64,000 bases of DNA from Erythroxylum novogranatense (Eukaryota > Streptophyta > Magnoliopsida > Malpighiales > Erythroxylaceae). The stretch spans positions 67,224,990 to 67,288,989 of the forward strand of contig CM057231.1 of assembly GCA_029891385.1 (NCBI GenBank), given 5' to 3'. The notes beneath the pieces were generated by a model that saw only the letters and a list, made by a program, of their open reading frames with translations, had not been told where the DNA came from and did not search any database. Numbering within the stretch: position 1 is the first letter of the stretch; the number at the start of each line of letters is the position of its first letter. Shown here piece after piece: positions 35,280-46,812 of the stretch. The translations under genes were made by a program, and so were the position numbers.

Positions 35280-36880
35280 AGAGATATGGATTTCGTAAGT
35301 GAGCAGAATGACGTGTTGCTCATAGAAGATGATGAGCCTGCTACCTATGAAGAGGTTCTGAAAAATTCAGAGTCTGAAAAATGGCTTTGTGCCATGAAAG
35401 CCGAAATGGATTCCATATACATAAACCAAGTATGGACTTTGGTTGATGCACCTGAAGGGATAAAACCTATAGGGTGCAAATGGGTTTTCAAGAAGAAAAC
35501 CAACATGGATGGTAATGTGATTACCTACAAAGCAAGGCTTGTGGCTAAAGGATTTCGTCAAAGACAAGGAGTTGACTATGACAAGACCTTCAACCCCGTA
35601 GCAATGCTCAAATCCATTCGGATACTCCTAGCCATTGCCGCTCATTATGATTATGAGATATGGCAAATGGATGTGAAGACGACTTTCCTTAACGGAAATC
35701 GGCGAGGATGTGTACATGACACAACCAGAGGGCTTCACTTCGATGATGGCGAAAAGGTATGCAAGCTTCGAAATCCATCTATGGATTGAAGCAAGCATCC
35801 AGAGTTGGAACATCCGCTTTGATGAGTCAATCAAAGAGTTTGGTTTCTCACAAAATCCGGATGAACACTTGTATGTACAAGAAGGTTAATGGGAATGCAA
35901 TCGTTTTCCTTGTGTTGTATGTAGATGACATCTTTTACTCGGAAGCGATGTCTCATTGATCACCAGTTAAAATTTGGTTGTCCAAGCAATTTGCGATGAA
36001 AGACCTTGGTGAAGCAACTTATATCCTTGGGATCAAGATCTATAGAGATAGATCAAAGAGGTTGCTTGGTCTTTCACAATCATCGAGATAGACAAGATGC
36101 TAAAGAGGTTTAGCATGGAGCAATCCAAGAGAGGTTTCTTCCCATTACTCATGGGATAACACTCGAAATCTATGTGTCCTAAGACACAAGATGAGAGGAT
36201 TCGCATGGATCGGATCCGTATGCATCTGCAGTGGGATCGATCATGTATGCTATGTTATGTACGAGGCCCGATGTATCGTATGCTCCGAGTGTCACGAGCA
36301 AATACCAATCGGATCTGGTGAGGGTCCTTTGGGTAGTACAAGAATATCCTCAAGTACTTGCGAAGGACTAAGGATATTTTCTTGATATATGGAGATGGAA
36401 ATCTCAGTGGCGAACATACGGATGCGGCCTTCCAATCGACAAGGATGACTCGGATCTCGGTCAGTTATGTTTTCACGCTAAACGGCGGGCGGTCAGTTGG
36501 AAGAGTTCCAAACAAGAGACGATTGTTGATTCGACGATCGAGGCAGAGTACATTCTTTGCATCGAGGCGCAAAGGAAGTCGTTTGGATCAAAAGTTCATT
36601 TCGAACTTGGTGTGGTTCCTAAACATGATGGACCCATACAGTTATATTGTGACAACAATGGGGCTATTGCTCGGGCAAAAGAACCGAGGTCTCACCAACG
36701 ATCTAAACACGTACTCCGCAGATATCATCTGATTCGAGAGATCATTGCTAGAGGTGTTGTCGCGATCGAGAGGATTCCCACAGAGTAGAACATTGCTGAT
36801 CCGTTGACGAAGCCATTGTCACAGAAGAATTTTGATTCTCATGTACTCGCTTATGGTATTAGATACCAAGGCGATTGGCT
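35280..36880 (+). pseudogene. C1b reverse transcriptase and RNase H (broken)
   Basis: RT is open at 35286-35789: MKAEMDSIYINQVWTLVDAP, GCKWVFKKKTNMDG, ARLVAKGFRQRQGVDYD, IWQMDVKTTFLNG. YVDD is kept in a second frame (35759-35959). Then MKDLGEATYILGIKI appears near 36000, and RNase H pieces, in at least three frames, continue to 36880. Breaks again sit at CAG/CTG-like sites when compared with C1a and C1c. Confidence 0.88.
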
Positions 36881-36898
36881 TTAGGTCAAGTGGGAGAT
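36881..36898 (+). promoter_or_regulatory. Polypurine tract of C1b
   Basis: TTAGGTCAAGTGGGAGAT directly before the 3' LTR. Confidence 0.8.
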
Positions 36899-38703
36899 AG
36901 TTAGAGTAGTGCCCTAAAGGCAATCCCCTTTAATGCTTTTGTTCTCGATCATATGCGAGACTTTATGAATAAATAAAGAAAGGCATGTTTCATTTATTTG
37001 ATGTTCTTTATGAATTGATATTGATCTTTAATCAAATTAATGATGTCTATGATATATGACATAGCATGAAGGAAATTATGATGTGATCATAATCCTGAGA
37101 TTCCTATCATGTGCAATTATGTCAGTATCTAAATTTTCCCTAGTCATAGGATTAATGAGACTGGACATCATTAATCCCACGGACTAACATATGTCATACT
37201 CCTTGATTGGATCAAGCAGTGGATCTCAGAAACTGTAAATATGAGATATTTAGAGTTGACATATGGATGCTTACTAGTGGTAGTAAGTTCATTGGATGAC
37301 CTGCCATGAGATCATCACATGGATTTAATGTCAGTGATAATCTCATAATAGCAATGGTGCAAGTATCCTTAGACTTGAGGTACTCAAGGATATCTTCGAT
37401 ACTGATCCTGTACTTTGACTCCATTCCTTGTGGCCTTCTAGAGGTTACTCATAGGATGGTGCTTGGGTACAGTTTGAGGTATTCGAAGGTAATTGAGTAG
37501 CCAATAAAGGATTCATCACTCGTGAGAATGAAGAGATACCACAACCTCTTATCAGATCATTACTTTAAGTCTCGGCGAGCATGACTATGTCATGAAGAGT
37601 GTCTTCATGGACATATAAAGTAATGAGTCCTCGACAGAACCGATTTCACTGGCTAGACTTAGTCTAGTAAGAGTTGACATATTAGCCATACTCATAACCA
37701 AGTGGGGTATAGGATGATGAAAGGACGAATTGCACAAGAATTATCTATGGAAGGGTTCATGATCCGTTCGTGATGAATTCATCAAACCGATTACTTTCCG
37801 GTCAATTGGGGGTCATGATGTGTTGCTAGATACGCTCATGACTTGCTCAGATTAATTGTTAATCTAAGTGGCCAACATAACCGGAACCTAAAGGGTCACA
37901 CGATAAGAGTGTTTCGAGATTACAGAAAATAGTATTGGACGAGTTCCAATTATGGAGAGCATTCGGATTAAATGGATCCCGATGAGATTGGGATATGTCC
38001 CATGAGATCGCGACATCGATATTTCTAAGAAAGGTTTCGAGTTTGTTTGATCTGGGGGCCGGTGGCCGTAGTAGGATCAATTCCAGTTGGATCGACCTTA
38101 GCATTTATATTCTAATTAATTAATTAATTATTATATTATTAAGCCCATTAGTCACGTTGGAAAGGGAGAAGAGATCATTGTCTTTGAAAAGTCAAAGTTG
38201 ATTATTATATTCCATTAATTAGTTAATGGTTGATATGGCATACACTTGTTAGCTTCTTATGGTATCATTTTAAGTGTTAAAATATACATAAGTAGCTACC
38301 TTAAGGTGTTGCCGTCGATGGTCAATTAAGGTTAGAAGAAAATAAGCTTCCTTAAGAGTTAAGGTTAAAAGCTTTGGAAAAGGTTTCAACTTCCTTCTTC
38401 CTCATCAAGCATTATCGATTCTTCTCTCTCAAGGCAAGGATTCCAATGTCTCCTCAAGCTCTCCGGATGTAGGTAGGCTCTAGCGAGCTTTATTACATTC
38501 TAGCTATTCCGGGATAAAGGTGTTTGATCCGGTTAGGTTTTCTGATCTCTGCGTGGATACCTTTAGAGATAGTCTCTATTGGCTATTCAGGTTTGAGTTT
38601 TCATACCGACACCGGGATCCTGGGTTTTCGGGAAGGTCCCGGGAACAAAATTTTTGTTTTCCGCTGCTGGAACATGTGATGTTCCTCCTGAGATTTTCCT
38701 ACA
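36899..38703 (+). repeat. C1b 3' LTR
   Basis: 1805 bp. The first base differs (AGTTAGAG against TGTTAGAG). It ends CCTACA, then TSD AAATC. The minus-strand frame crossing its right end is S RT running into the LTR. Confidence 0.92.
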
Positions 38704-39670
38704 AAATCTTTACCTTTCTCAAACATTAAGCAAAGATTAGTAGTACCTGCGAGATATCTCATAATCCTCTTAACAGCAACATAATGAGACTCTCTGGGAT
38801 CGGCCTGAAACCTTGCACACAAGCATACACTGAACAATATATTAGGTCTACTAGCTGTAAGATAGAGTCCAGAACCGATCATCCATCTATACAGGGTTTG
38901 ATCCACCTTCTTACCAAGTTCATCTTTCGACAAAAGGTTTAAAGGATGCATCGGAGTAGTCATTGTCTTCACATTTTGCATATCAAACTTATTCAACAAT
39001 CCTTTCACATATTTTTGTTGATAGATAAAGATTTTCTCTTCGGTTTGCTTAACTTGCAACCCAAGAAAGAACTTCAACTCACCCATCATGCTCATTTCAA
39101 ATTCATTTTTCATTAGACTCTCAAACTTCATGCATAATTTCTTTGAAGTAGCACCAAAAATAATATCATCAACATAGATCTGTACAATTATAAATTCATT
39201 TTCATAATTCTTCCTAAAAAGCGTCTTATCAACTTGACCTCTACTAAAACCATTCTCTAAGAGAAAAGTACTCAGACGATCATACCAAGCTCTAGGAGCT
39301 TGCTTCAGGCCGTATAAGGCTTTATGAAGTCTATAGACATGGTCTGGATTTTTAACATTCTCGAATCCAGGTGGTTGCTTAACATACACCTCTTCGTCTA
39401 TAAAACCATTCAGAAAGGCACTCTTCACATCCATCTGAAATAGCTTTATATTATGACAGACCACATCTGCCAACAATATCCTAATAGCTTCAAGTCTTGC
39501 TACTGGAGCATATGTCTCATTGTAGTCTATTCCTTCTTGCTGATTATAGCCTTGTGCTACTAATCTAGCCTTATTTTGACTCACTCTTCCTGATTTGTCT
39601 AACTTATTCTTAAAGACCCATCTGGTAACTTATTCCTAGTAAATTGATTCGGCTCCTCTTGCATGGCTAA
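38704..39670 (-). pseudogene. S reverse transcriptase
   Basis: Open from 39584 down to the C1b insertion: ARLVAQGYNQQEGIDYNETY, VKSAFLNGFIDEEVYVKQPP, LYGLKQAPRAWYDRL and YVDDIIFGA, then LKFFLGLQVKQ, GSGLYLTASRPNILF and AVKRIMRYLAGTTNLCL. The catalytic YVDD is intact. The N-terminal 39585-39670 is degraded (stops at likely Trp sites). The next residues are at 29100. Confidence 0.92.
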
Positions 39671-39679
39671 CACCTAAGC

Positions 39680-40912
39680 TTCGTCTCAAAGAGCTTCCTC
39701 CACCTTCTTAGGCTCTATTTCAGAAATAAAAGCCACATTAGCTTCTCTTCTGAATCTGGACCTTGTCCTAACTCCTTCTGAGGTCTCTCTGATAATCAAC
39801 TCTTCTGGATGAGAACTTTTATATTTCCAGTCTCTTTTCAGTCTAATAGTTTCTGGAATATCTTCAAATTTGTCTTCTTGAGTACCTGGTGCTGGAGTTT
39901 TTGTTATGTCGTCTAAGTTCTTTGAAGGACCTTCACTCTCCATGTCATCTTCCTTATGGGGTTGGGAACTGTCATCAACCTTGACATGGATGGTCTCCTC
40001 AACTGTCTTTAAAATAAGGTTGTACACCCGGAATGCCTTAGACGATAATAAGTAGCCTAGAAAGATTCCTGGATAGGTCTTTGAATCGAATTTATCCAAC
40101 AGCTCCTTCGTATTCAGAATAGAGCACTTGCACCCGAATGGATGAAAGTAAGATATGTTTGGTCTTCTTCCATTCCATAACTCATAAGGAGTCTTCTTCA
40201 ACATGGGTCGCAAAAAAATTCTATTATGAATACAGAATGCTGTATTCACAGCTTCTGCCCAGAAGTACTTAGGAAGATTCATCTCACAAAGCTTAGTCCT
40301 AGCCATTTCTTGAATCGTCCTGTTCTACCTTTCAACAACTCCATTCTGTTGTGGAGTCCTGGGAGCAGAAAAATTGTGGAAAATTCCATTATCCTCACAG
40401 AATAATCTAAACTTCTCATTCTCAAATTCTCCACCATGGTCACTCCTGATACTAGCTATAGACATTCCTTTTTCAATCTGTAACTTTCTGGATAAGGTCC
40501 TAAAACACTTAAAAGATTCATCTTTGTGTGATAAAAACAATATCCAACAAAATCGAGTAAAGTCATCAACAATAACAAGTCCATATTTCTTTCCGCCAAG
40601 ACTTATTGTCCTTCTTGGACCAATAAATCCATTTGTAACAACTTTAAAGGTCTAGATGATGTTACAAAATTTTTAGAAGAAAATGAAGTTTTAACTTGTT
40701 TTCCTTTCAAACAATTTTCACAGAAAAACTCTTTGTCAAAACTCATATTTTGTAATCCTCTTACCAAATCAAATTTTGCCAACTTTGAAATGTGTTGAAA
40801 AGAGACATGACCTAGCTTTTTATGCCAGACTAGTCTTTCTTCTTCAGAAGATAGAAAACATGAAACATTTTGACTTTGAAAATCTTCTAAATCAATTTTG
40901 TAAAGATTATTT
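39680..40912 (-). pseudogene. S GAG-pre-integrase and integrase
   Basis: RNNLYKIDLEDFQSQN, then VWHKKLGHVSFQHIS and CENCLKGKQVKTSF (HHCC). The core has SIRSDHGGEFENEKF, PQQNGVVER, a stop, then TIQEMARTKLCEMNLPKYFW. The C-terminal part 40306-39686 includes LGYLLSSKAFRVYN and an acidic linker. The protease that should precede it is not visible: gag ends only about 30 nt upstream. Confidence 0.88.
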
Positions 40913-42379
40913 CTTCTAAGGAAGGATATCTGCAGGAGAAACTATTTCATTTTTTGATACCCATATTTTCTTGGGTCCTTTAGGGTTAGTAGCATGCACA
41001 TGATGAGTTCTTTGATGTATATTACTAGTACGTTGATTAACACGAGATTTATTATGGTTTCTCTTTTGAGAGAAAGGGTTCTTATGAGGATGAGACTTAT
41101 TGCCTGTAAACCCTAATCCGGTTTTATCACTTGGATGTCTACATTTTCCAAGCATCTCATTCATTTTCTTTGTGCTCTCGGTGAAAGTAGCTAAATCAGC
41201 TGACAGATTCTTAATTCTTAGTTTCAGCTGATTGATCTCTTCTGATCTATCTACGACTTTCTTTTTCTCCTCTAATTGCTTCTTCAGAAAGATATTTTCT
41301 CTCTCTATTACTTCCGTATGTATAATATTTTGTGCATACTTTTTCTTTAACAGTTTGTACTGTTTCAGAATAGCATGAGAAGCTTCTAACAATTCTGAGT
41401 AGGCATCATGCAAGTTATCGTAATCAGATTTTACCTCCTCATCATTTTTTTCCTCGGCTACTAGGCAGATGTTTGCATGTTCAGACGACTCAGAACCTGT
41501 ATCTGACTCTAATGAATCTAGGTCCTCCCACGTTGCTATCATGCTTTTCTTGCTTTCTCTACTCTTCTTGGGTTTCTTCTTTAGAGTAGGACATTCGGAC
41601 TTGTAGTGTTCAGTCTTATTGCACTCGTAGCAAATGATAGATGACTTCTCTGGTTTAGCTTCATCTTTTCCATACTTCTTGAAAGTCTGATTTCCTTTGG
41701 ATTTCTTCTTCCACATGCGTCTTATTTTTCTAGAGATGAAAGATAATTCATCATCTTCATCACTTGACTCTTGTTCTGATTGGCCGGAGTCGTCATTATT
41801 TGATTCTTCAATCTTTAACGCTATTGATGACTTCCTCCTTCTTTGAATCTTGTGATTCTTTTGTCCGGCCTTCAGCGCTATCGACTTATCCCGTTTGGGC
41901 TTGTCTTCAGCATCGAGTTCAACTTCATGAATCTTCAAGGATCCAAGAAACTCATCAAGCTTTAGCACGCTCAAATCTTTGGCTTCCTGCACCGCAGTAA
42001 CTTTAGGTCTCTACCTCTTCGGAAGACTTCTTAAGATCTTTCGAACATGATCTTGATTGTTGTACGTTCTTCCAAGAGCTTTCAATCCATTGACAATTTG
42101 AAATCTTCCAAACATTTGATCAATAGATTCTTCATCTTTCATCCTGAAAAGCTCATACTGGTGCATAAGAATGCTTATCTTGGATTCTTTAACTTGGCTT
42201 GTGCCTTCGTGCGCAATGGAAAATGTGTCCCACATCTCCTTCGCGGTGTTGCATCCGTGGACTTTGTCATACTCGTTCCTGCTTAGGGCACAGGTCAAGA
42301 AGAACTTCGCTTTTGAGTTCGGCTGTATCCTCGCCTTTTGGTCAGCCGTCCATCTTATTTGTGGAATAGAATTCCCATC
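40913..42379 (-). pseudogene. S gag (N-terminus cut by Z)
   Basis: One frame from 42379 (IRWTADQKARIQPNSKAKFF..., UBN2 family core: AKEMWDTFSIAHEGT, VRKILRSLPKR) through a TAG at 42011 (one change from Trp) to 40916. It has a basic linker, a knuckle CYECNKTEHYKSEC (CCHC; Gly replaced by Thr), a long coiled-coil stretch (about 41200-41420), and KKIWVSKNEIVSPADILP at the end. The N-terminal codons are expected beyond Z, outside the window. Confidence 0.9.
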
Positions 42380-45300
42380 TGTTGGAGTTATGTAAATATA
42401 GTGCCCTGAAAAGCAAGTGTATTTACATGTAACTTTATCTTCTTCAGTTACAGTTTTGTAATGAAAATATTTATTATTAATAAAACAAAAGAGTTTGGTT
42501 TTATCTGTATGATCATTATATATCTGGTCATAAGGTACCAAGATTCATTTGTAAGTAATATACATATACATAGAGATGTATGGGAAACATGTATATTATT
42601 AGCATCTGAATTAATTGATTCACAGTTGAATAATCAAGTTGGTCGTTTGATTATGGTTTAAACTGTAGTGTTGCGATTTATCTCCATATAAGTAAAGGAG
42701 TTTATGTTGGAGTTATGTAAATATAGTACCCTGGAAAGCAAGTGTATTTACATGTAACTTTATCTTCTTCGATTCTGCTTTGTAATGAAAATATTTATTA
42801 TTAATAAAACAAAAGAGTTTGGTTTTATCTGTATGAGCATTATATATCTGGTCATAAGATACCAAGATTCATTTGTAAGTAATATACATATACATAGAGA
42901 TGTATGGGAAACATGTATATTATTAGAATCAATTAATTGATTCACAGTTGAATAATCAAGTTGGTCGTTTGATTATGGTTTAGACTGTAGTGTTGCGATT
43001 TATCTCCATATAAGTAAAGGATTTTACTTAAAGGGAATGATGAGTTTCATATCATGATAGTAGTAGACTATCGATAATGGCACTATTAAATGAATCTGGA
43101 ATCAAGTATGTTTTTAAGAATAAAGTGGGCCGTTACTTTAATCTTAAAACATACAACTTAAGCATTCACTTATTATGAACCACAATCTTGATGAGTGGTG
43201 AAATCATATGTGTTTCATTATAATTCTTGATATGATCGGAATGGATTTTTACAGGGTATTAATCCAGTGTCTGCATGTTGGAATTATTAATTGAAACATG
43301 TATCAGGGAACATTCACTCAAATAAAGAGTTTATAGTGTTATCATCTCTTCTAGATGTTTTAAGGACATTTGGTGATTAAACTGGCGCCAAGTAGTTTGA
43401 TGGACTAGCTATCCATCAAGTCTTAACACTAAGATGAGATCTTATGTGTTAATCACCATATAAAGTAAAATGAGAGATCTAGAAGAAAAAACCAACATAA
43501 GGGCAAAACGGTAATTTTACCCTTTGTTGTGCGGATGGCTATAATAAGGTTCTAAATAGGGTTTGCAATTGGACATATTCTCATAATATTTAATAATTCA
43601 AGAGTTCAACTAATTGTCTTTAGTGGAATGACATTTAGTTAATAAGCTAGAATTAATTCCAATGAGATTGAATTATTTACGGGCTTATTGGAGCTTGAAT
43701 TATCAAAGTCCAATAAGATTCCCACTTGGCTTTAAGGAAGGTTATCAAGCTAAGTGAGAAGTAGTTTGGAGGCTTTAGAAGTCCATAATTGAATGATGGG
43801 CTTATACTAATTAATGGTTAATTGGAAGCCCATTTGTTCATTTAGAAATGGGCTTGTTTTGGTTTAATATAATTGATTAGATTAATTATATTAAAACAAT
43901 TTTTTAAAATGGAGAAGAAGCAATTTCGAAATTGTGTTAGGTTAGATGTGTAACCACATTTGACATTAAAATACTAAATAAAGATGGTCTTTATTATGGT
44001 TCATCATTATTAAATGGAGTTATGAACTTACCATTAAATGGTTTAATGGTTGGCTTTTAATGTTGGCATGTAACCTATTTGCATTCATTAGATTAAAGAT
44101 GAAAGATGTGCATTAGATGGACCATCTTCCTTCTTTCTTCTTGCCAAAACCGAAATGGGTATTCAATTATAGGTTATGGTCTTTTCAAATAGCCATTTTA
44201 AAGATAAATGAAGTAAGTCTCATTTATTGGCTATTTGATGAGTGATTAATGTAAGAAGTGATGCATTGGATGCCTCTCACTCTTTCCATTCATGCATATT
44301 TCGAAATTGAGATGTAAGAAAGGGTTCTTGCATGGTTTTTAGACATTCTCTCCTTTCATGCAAGGTAGAATCGAAATTCCTAAGTGAAAGAATTGAAAGA
44401 GTTTCAATTTTTGTTCTTCTTCTTCTAAGAAAATCTCCTCCAAATATTTCTTCTCCTTTCCCAACCAAGGATTTTGTTAACCTAGTTGTCCTTGAAGAAC
44501 AAGTGGTAAATCTAATTAGTTGAGGATACTACAACAAGGAAGAAGATATTTTGCTAAAGGAAAAGACTCAAAGGCAAAGGATTTGGATATAAGAAGGAGA
44601 GGATAGTGCAGCGAGCATTTAAAGCTGTAGCGAAGGAGTCGGTAATTCCTTTCATCTTGTTCTTGGTTTTATTATCCTTATACCATATCATGTATGGATT
44701 AGCATGTTGATTTGGATATATTGCTTCCGCTGCAAGATGATTTCTTAAAAAGTTTTGAAATCTATCGTTTCTCCATACTAAGCATGCTTTCTTTTTCCGA
44801 TCCAACAGTTTACTTAAAGGGAATGATGAGTTTCATATCATGATAGTAGTAGACTATCGATAATGGCACTATTAAATGAATCTGGAATCAAGTATGTTTT
44901 CAAGAATAAAGTGGGCCGTTACTTTAATCTTAAAACATACAACTTAAGCATTCGCTTATTATGAACCACAATCTTGATGAGTGGTGAACTCATATGTGTT
45001 TCATTATAATTCTTCATATGGTCGGAATAGATTTTTACAGGGTATTAATCCAGTGTCTGCATGTTGGAATTATTAATTGAAACATGTATCAGGGAACATT
45101 CACTCAAATAAAGAGTTTATAATGTTATCATCTCTTCTAGATGTTTTAAGGACATTTGGTGATTAAACTGGCGCCAAGTAGTTTGATGGACTAGCTACCC
45201 ATCAAGTCTTAACACTAAGATGAGATCTTATGTGTTAATCACCATATAAAGTAAAATGAGAGATCTAAAAGGAAAAACCAACATAAGGGCAAAATGGTAA

Positions 45301-46584
45301 TTTTACCCTTTGTTGTCTGGATAACTATAATAAGGTTCTAAATAGGGTTTGCAATTGGACATATTCTCATAATTTTTAATAATTCAAGAGTTCAACTAAT
45401 TGTCTTTAGTGGAATGACATTTAGTTAATAAGCTAGAATTAATTCCAATGAGATTGAATTATTTCTGGGCTTATTGGAGCATGAATTATCAAAGTCCAAT
45501 AAGATTCCCCACTTGGCTTTAAGGAAGGTTATCAAGCTAAGTAAGAAGTAGTTTGGAGGCTTTAGAAGTCCATAATTGAATGATGGGCTTATACTAATTA
45601 ATGGTTAATTGGAAGCCCATATGTTCATTTAGAAATGGGCTTGTATTGGTTTAATGTAATTGATTAGATTAATTATATTAAAACAATTTTTTTAAAATGG
45701 AGAAGAAGCAATTTCGAAATTGTGTTAGGTTAGATGTGTAACCACACATTTGAAATTAAAATACTAAATAAAGATGGTTTTTATTATGGTTCATCATTAT
45801 TAAATGGAGTTATGAACTTACCATTAAATGGTTTAATGTTGGCATGTAACCTATTTGCATTCATTAGATTAAAGCTGAAAGATGTGCATTAGATGGAACA
45901 TATTCCTTCTTTTTTCTTGCCAAAACCGAAATGGGTATTCAATTATAGGTTATGGTCTTTTCAAATAGTCATTTTAAAGATAAATGAAGTAAGTCTCATT
46001 TATTGGCTATTTGATGAGTGATTAATGTAAGAAGTGATGCATTGGATGCATTTCACTCTTTCCATTCATGCATTTTTTCGAAATTGAGATGTAAGAAAGG
46101 GTTCTTGCATGGTTTTTAGACATTCTCTCCTTTCATGCAAGGTAGAACCGAAATTCCTAAGTGAAAGAATTGAAAGAGTTTCAATTTTGGTTCTTCTTCT
46201 TCTAAGAAAATCTCCTCCAAATATTTCTTCTCCTTTCCCACCAAAGGATTTTGTTAACCTAGTTTTCCTTGAAGAACAAGTGGTAAATCTAATTAGTTGA
46301 GGATACTACAACAAGGAAGAAGATAGATTGCTAAAGGAAAAGAGTCTAAGGCAAAGGATTTGGATATAAGAAGGAGAGGATAGCGCAGCGAGGATTTAAA
46401 GCTGTAGCGAAGGTGTCGGTAATTCCTTTTATCTTGTTCTTGGTTTAATTATCCTTATACCATATCATGTATGGATTAGCATGTTGATTTGGATATATTG
46501 CTTCCGCTGCAAGATGATTTCTTAAAAAGTTTTAAAATCTATCGTTTCTCCATACTAAGTATGTTTTCTTTTTCCGATCCAACA
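42380..46584 (+). repeat. Z 5' LTR, split by a solo LTR
   Basis: TGTTGGAGTTATG to GATCCAACA, about 2.1 kb once the nested 42705-44807 copy and one TSD are removed. No gene is present; the small frames 44332-44523 and 46109-46300 are the same LTR stretch in two copies. Confidence 0.92.
42705..44807 (+). mobile_element. Solo LTR of the Z family inside Z 5' LTR
   Basis: 2103 bp, TGTTGGAGTTATG to GATCCAACA, with TSD GTTTA at 42700-42704 and 44808-44812. No internal region is left. It lies about 320 bp into the outer LTR and is in the same orientation. Confidence 0.94.
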
Positions 46585-46586
46585 AT

Positions 46587-46598
46587 TGGTATCAGAGC
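46587..46598 (+). promoter_or_regulatory. Primer binding site of Z
   Basis: TGGTATCAGAGC, two bases after the LTR end. Confidence 0.92.
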
Positions 46599-46812
46599 CG
46601 GTTTTTCATGCATTATTTCGGTTCCTATATGGTGGATGCATGGGTTGGCAATCTTTTTATGTATACTGCATATTTTTATGTGATAGAAATATATATGGTG
46701 TATGTTGCTTTTTTGGTTGTCCATAGAGGTTAAATTTTATCTTGTAAGATTTCTTCATTTCGTTGTAACAAGGAGGGTGGTCTATCATCACCATGTTTCC
46801 TCCTTGGTTTCT

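Larger units (their letters stand above)
29101..38703 (+). mobile_element. Copia element C1b, complete but decayed
   Basis: LTRs are 29101-30926 and 36899-38703; the TSD AAATC is at 29096-29100 and 38704-38708. It is the same family as C1a and C1c, but its LTR starts at TGTTAGAGTAGT and lacks the 114-bp palindrome block. Removing it joins S RT (…GTTNLCLMFEKGKDF) to RNase H (DFRLIEYCDADY). Confidence 0.95.
1..42379 (-). mobile_element. Copia element S, split host of all other insertions
   Basis: S is a Ty1/copia retrotransposon on the minus strand, present as 42379-38704, 29100-26733 and 1521-1. Read in that order it gives gag with a zinc knuckle, GAG-pre-integrase, integrase, RT (YVDD), RNase H, a long accessory ORF, a polypurine tract and the start of the 3' LTR. 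The accessory ORF between RNase H and the tract, with a GGGGGAGATTGTTA-type tract/LTR join, resembles Sirevirus-like plant copia elements (family knowledge). The blocks are joined by TSDs AAATC and CCTCA and by reading frames that continue across the insertions. The gag N-terminus and 5' LTR are expected right of the window. The element is dead: no protease is visible, and there are stops and frameshifts. Confidence 0.85.

Noticed and set aside
40374..40655. Plus-strand ORF opposite S integrase
   Set aside because: It is a shadow of the minus-strand integrase frame.
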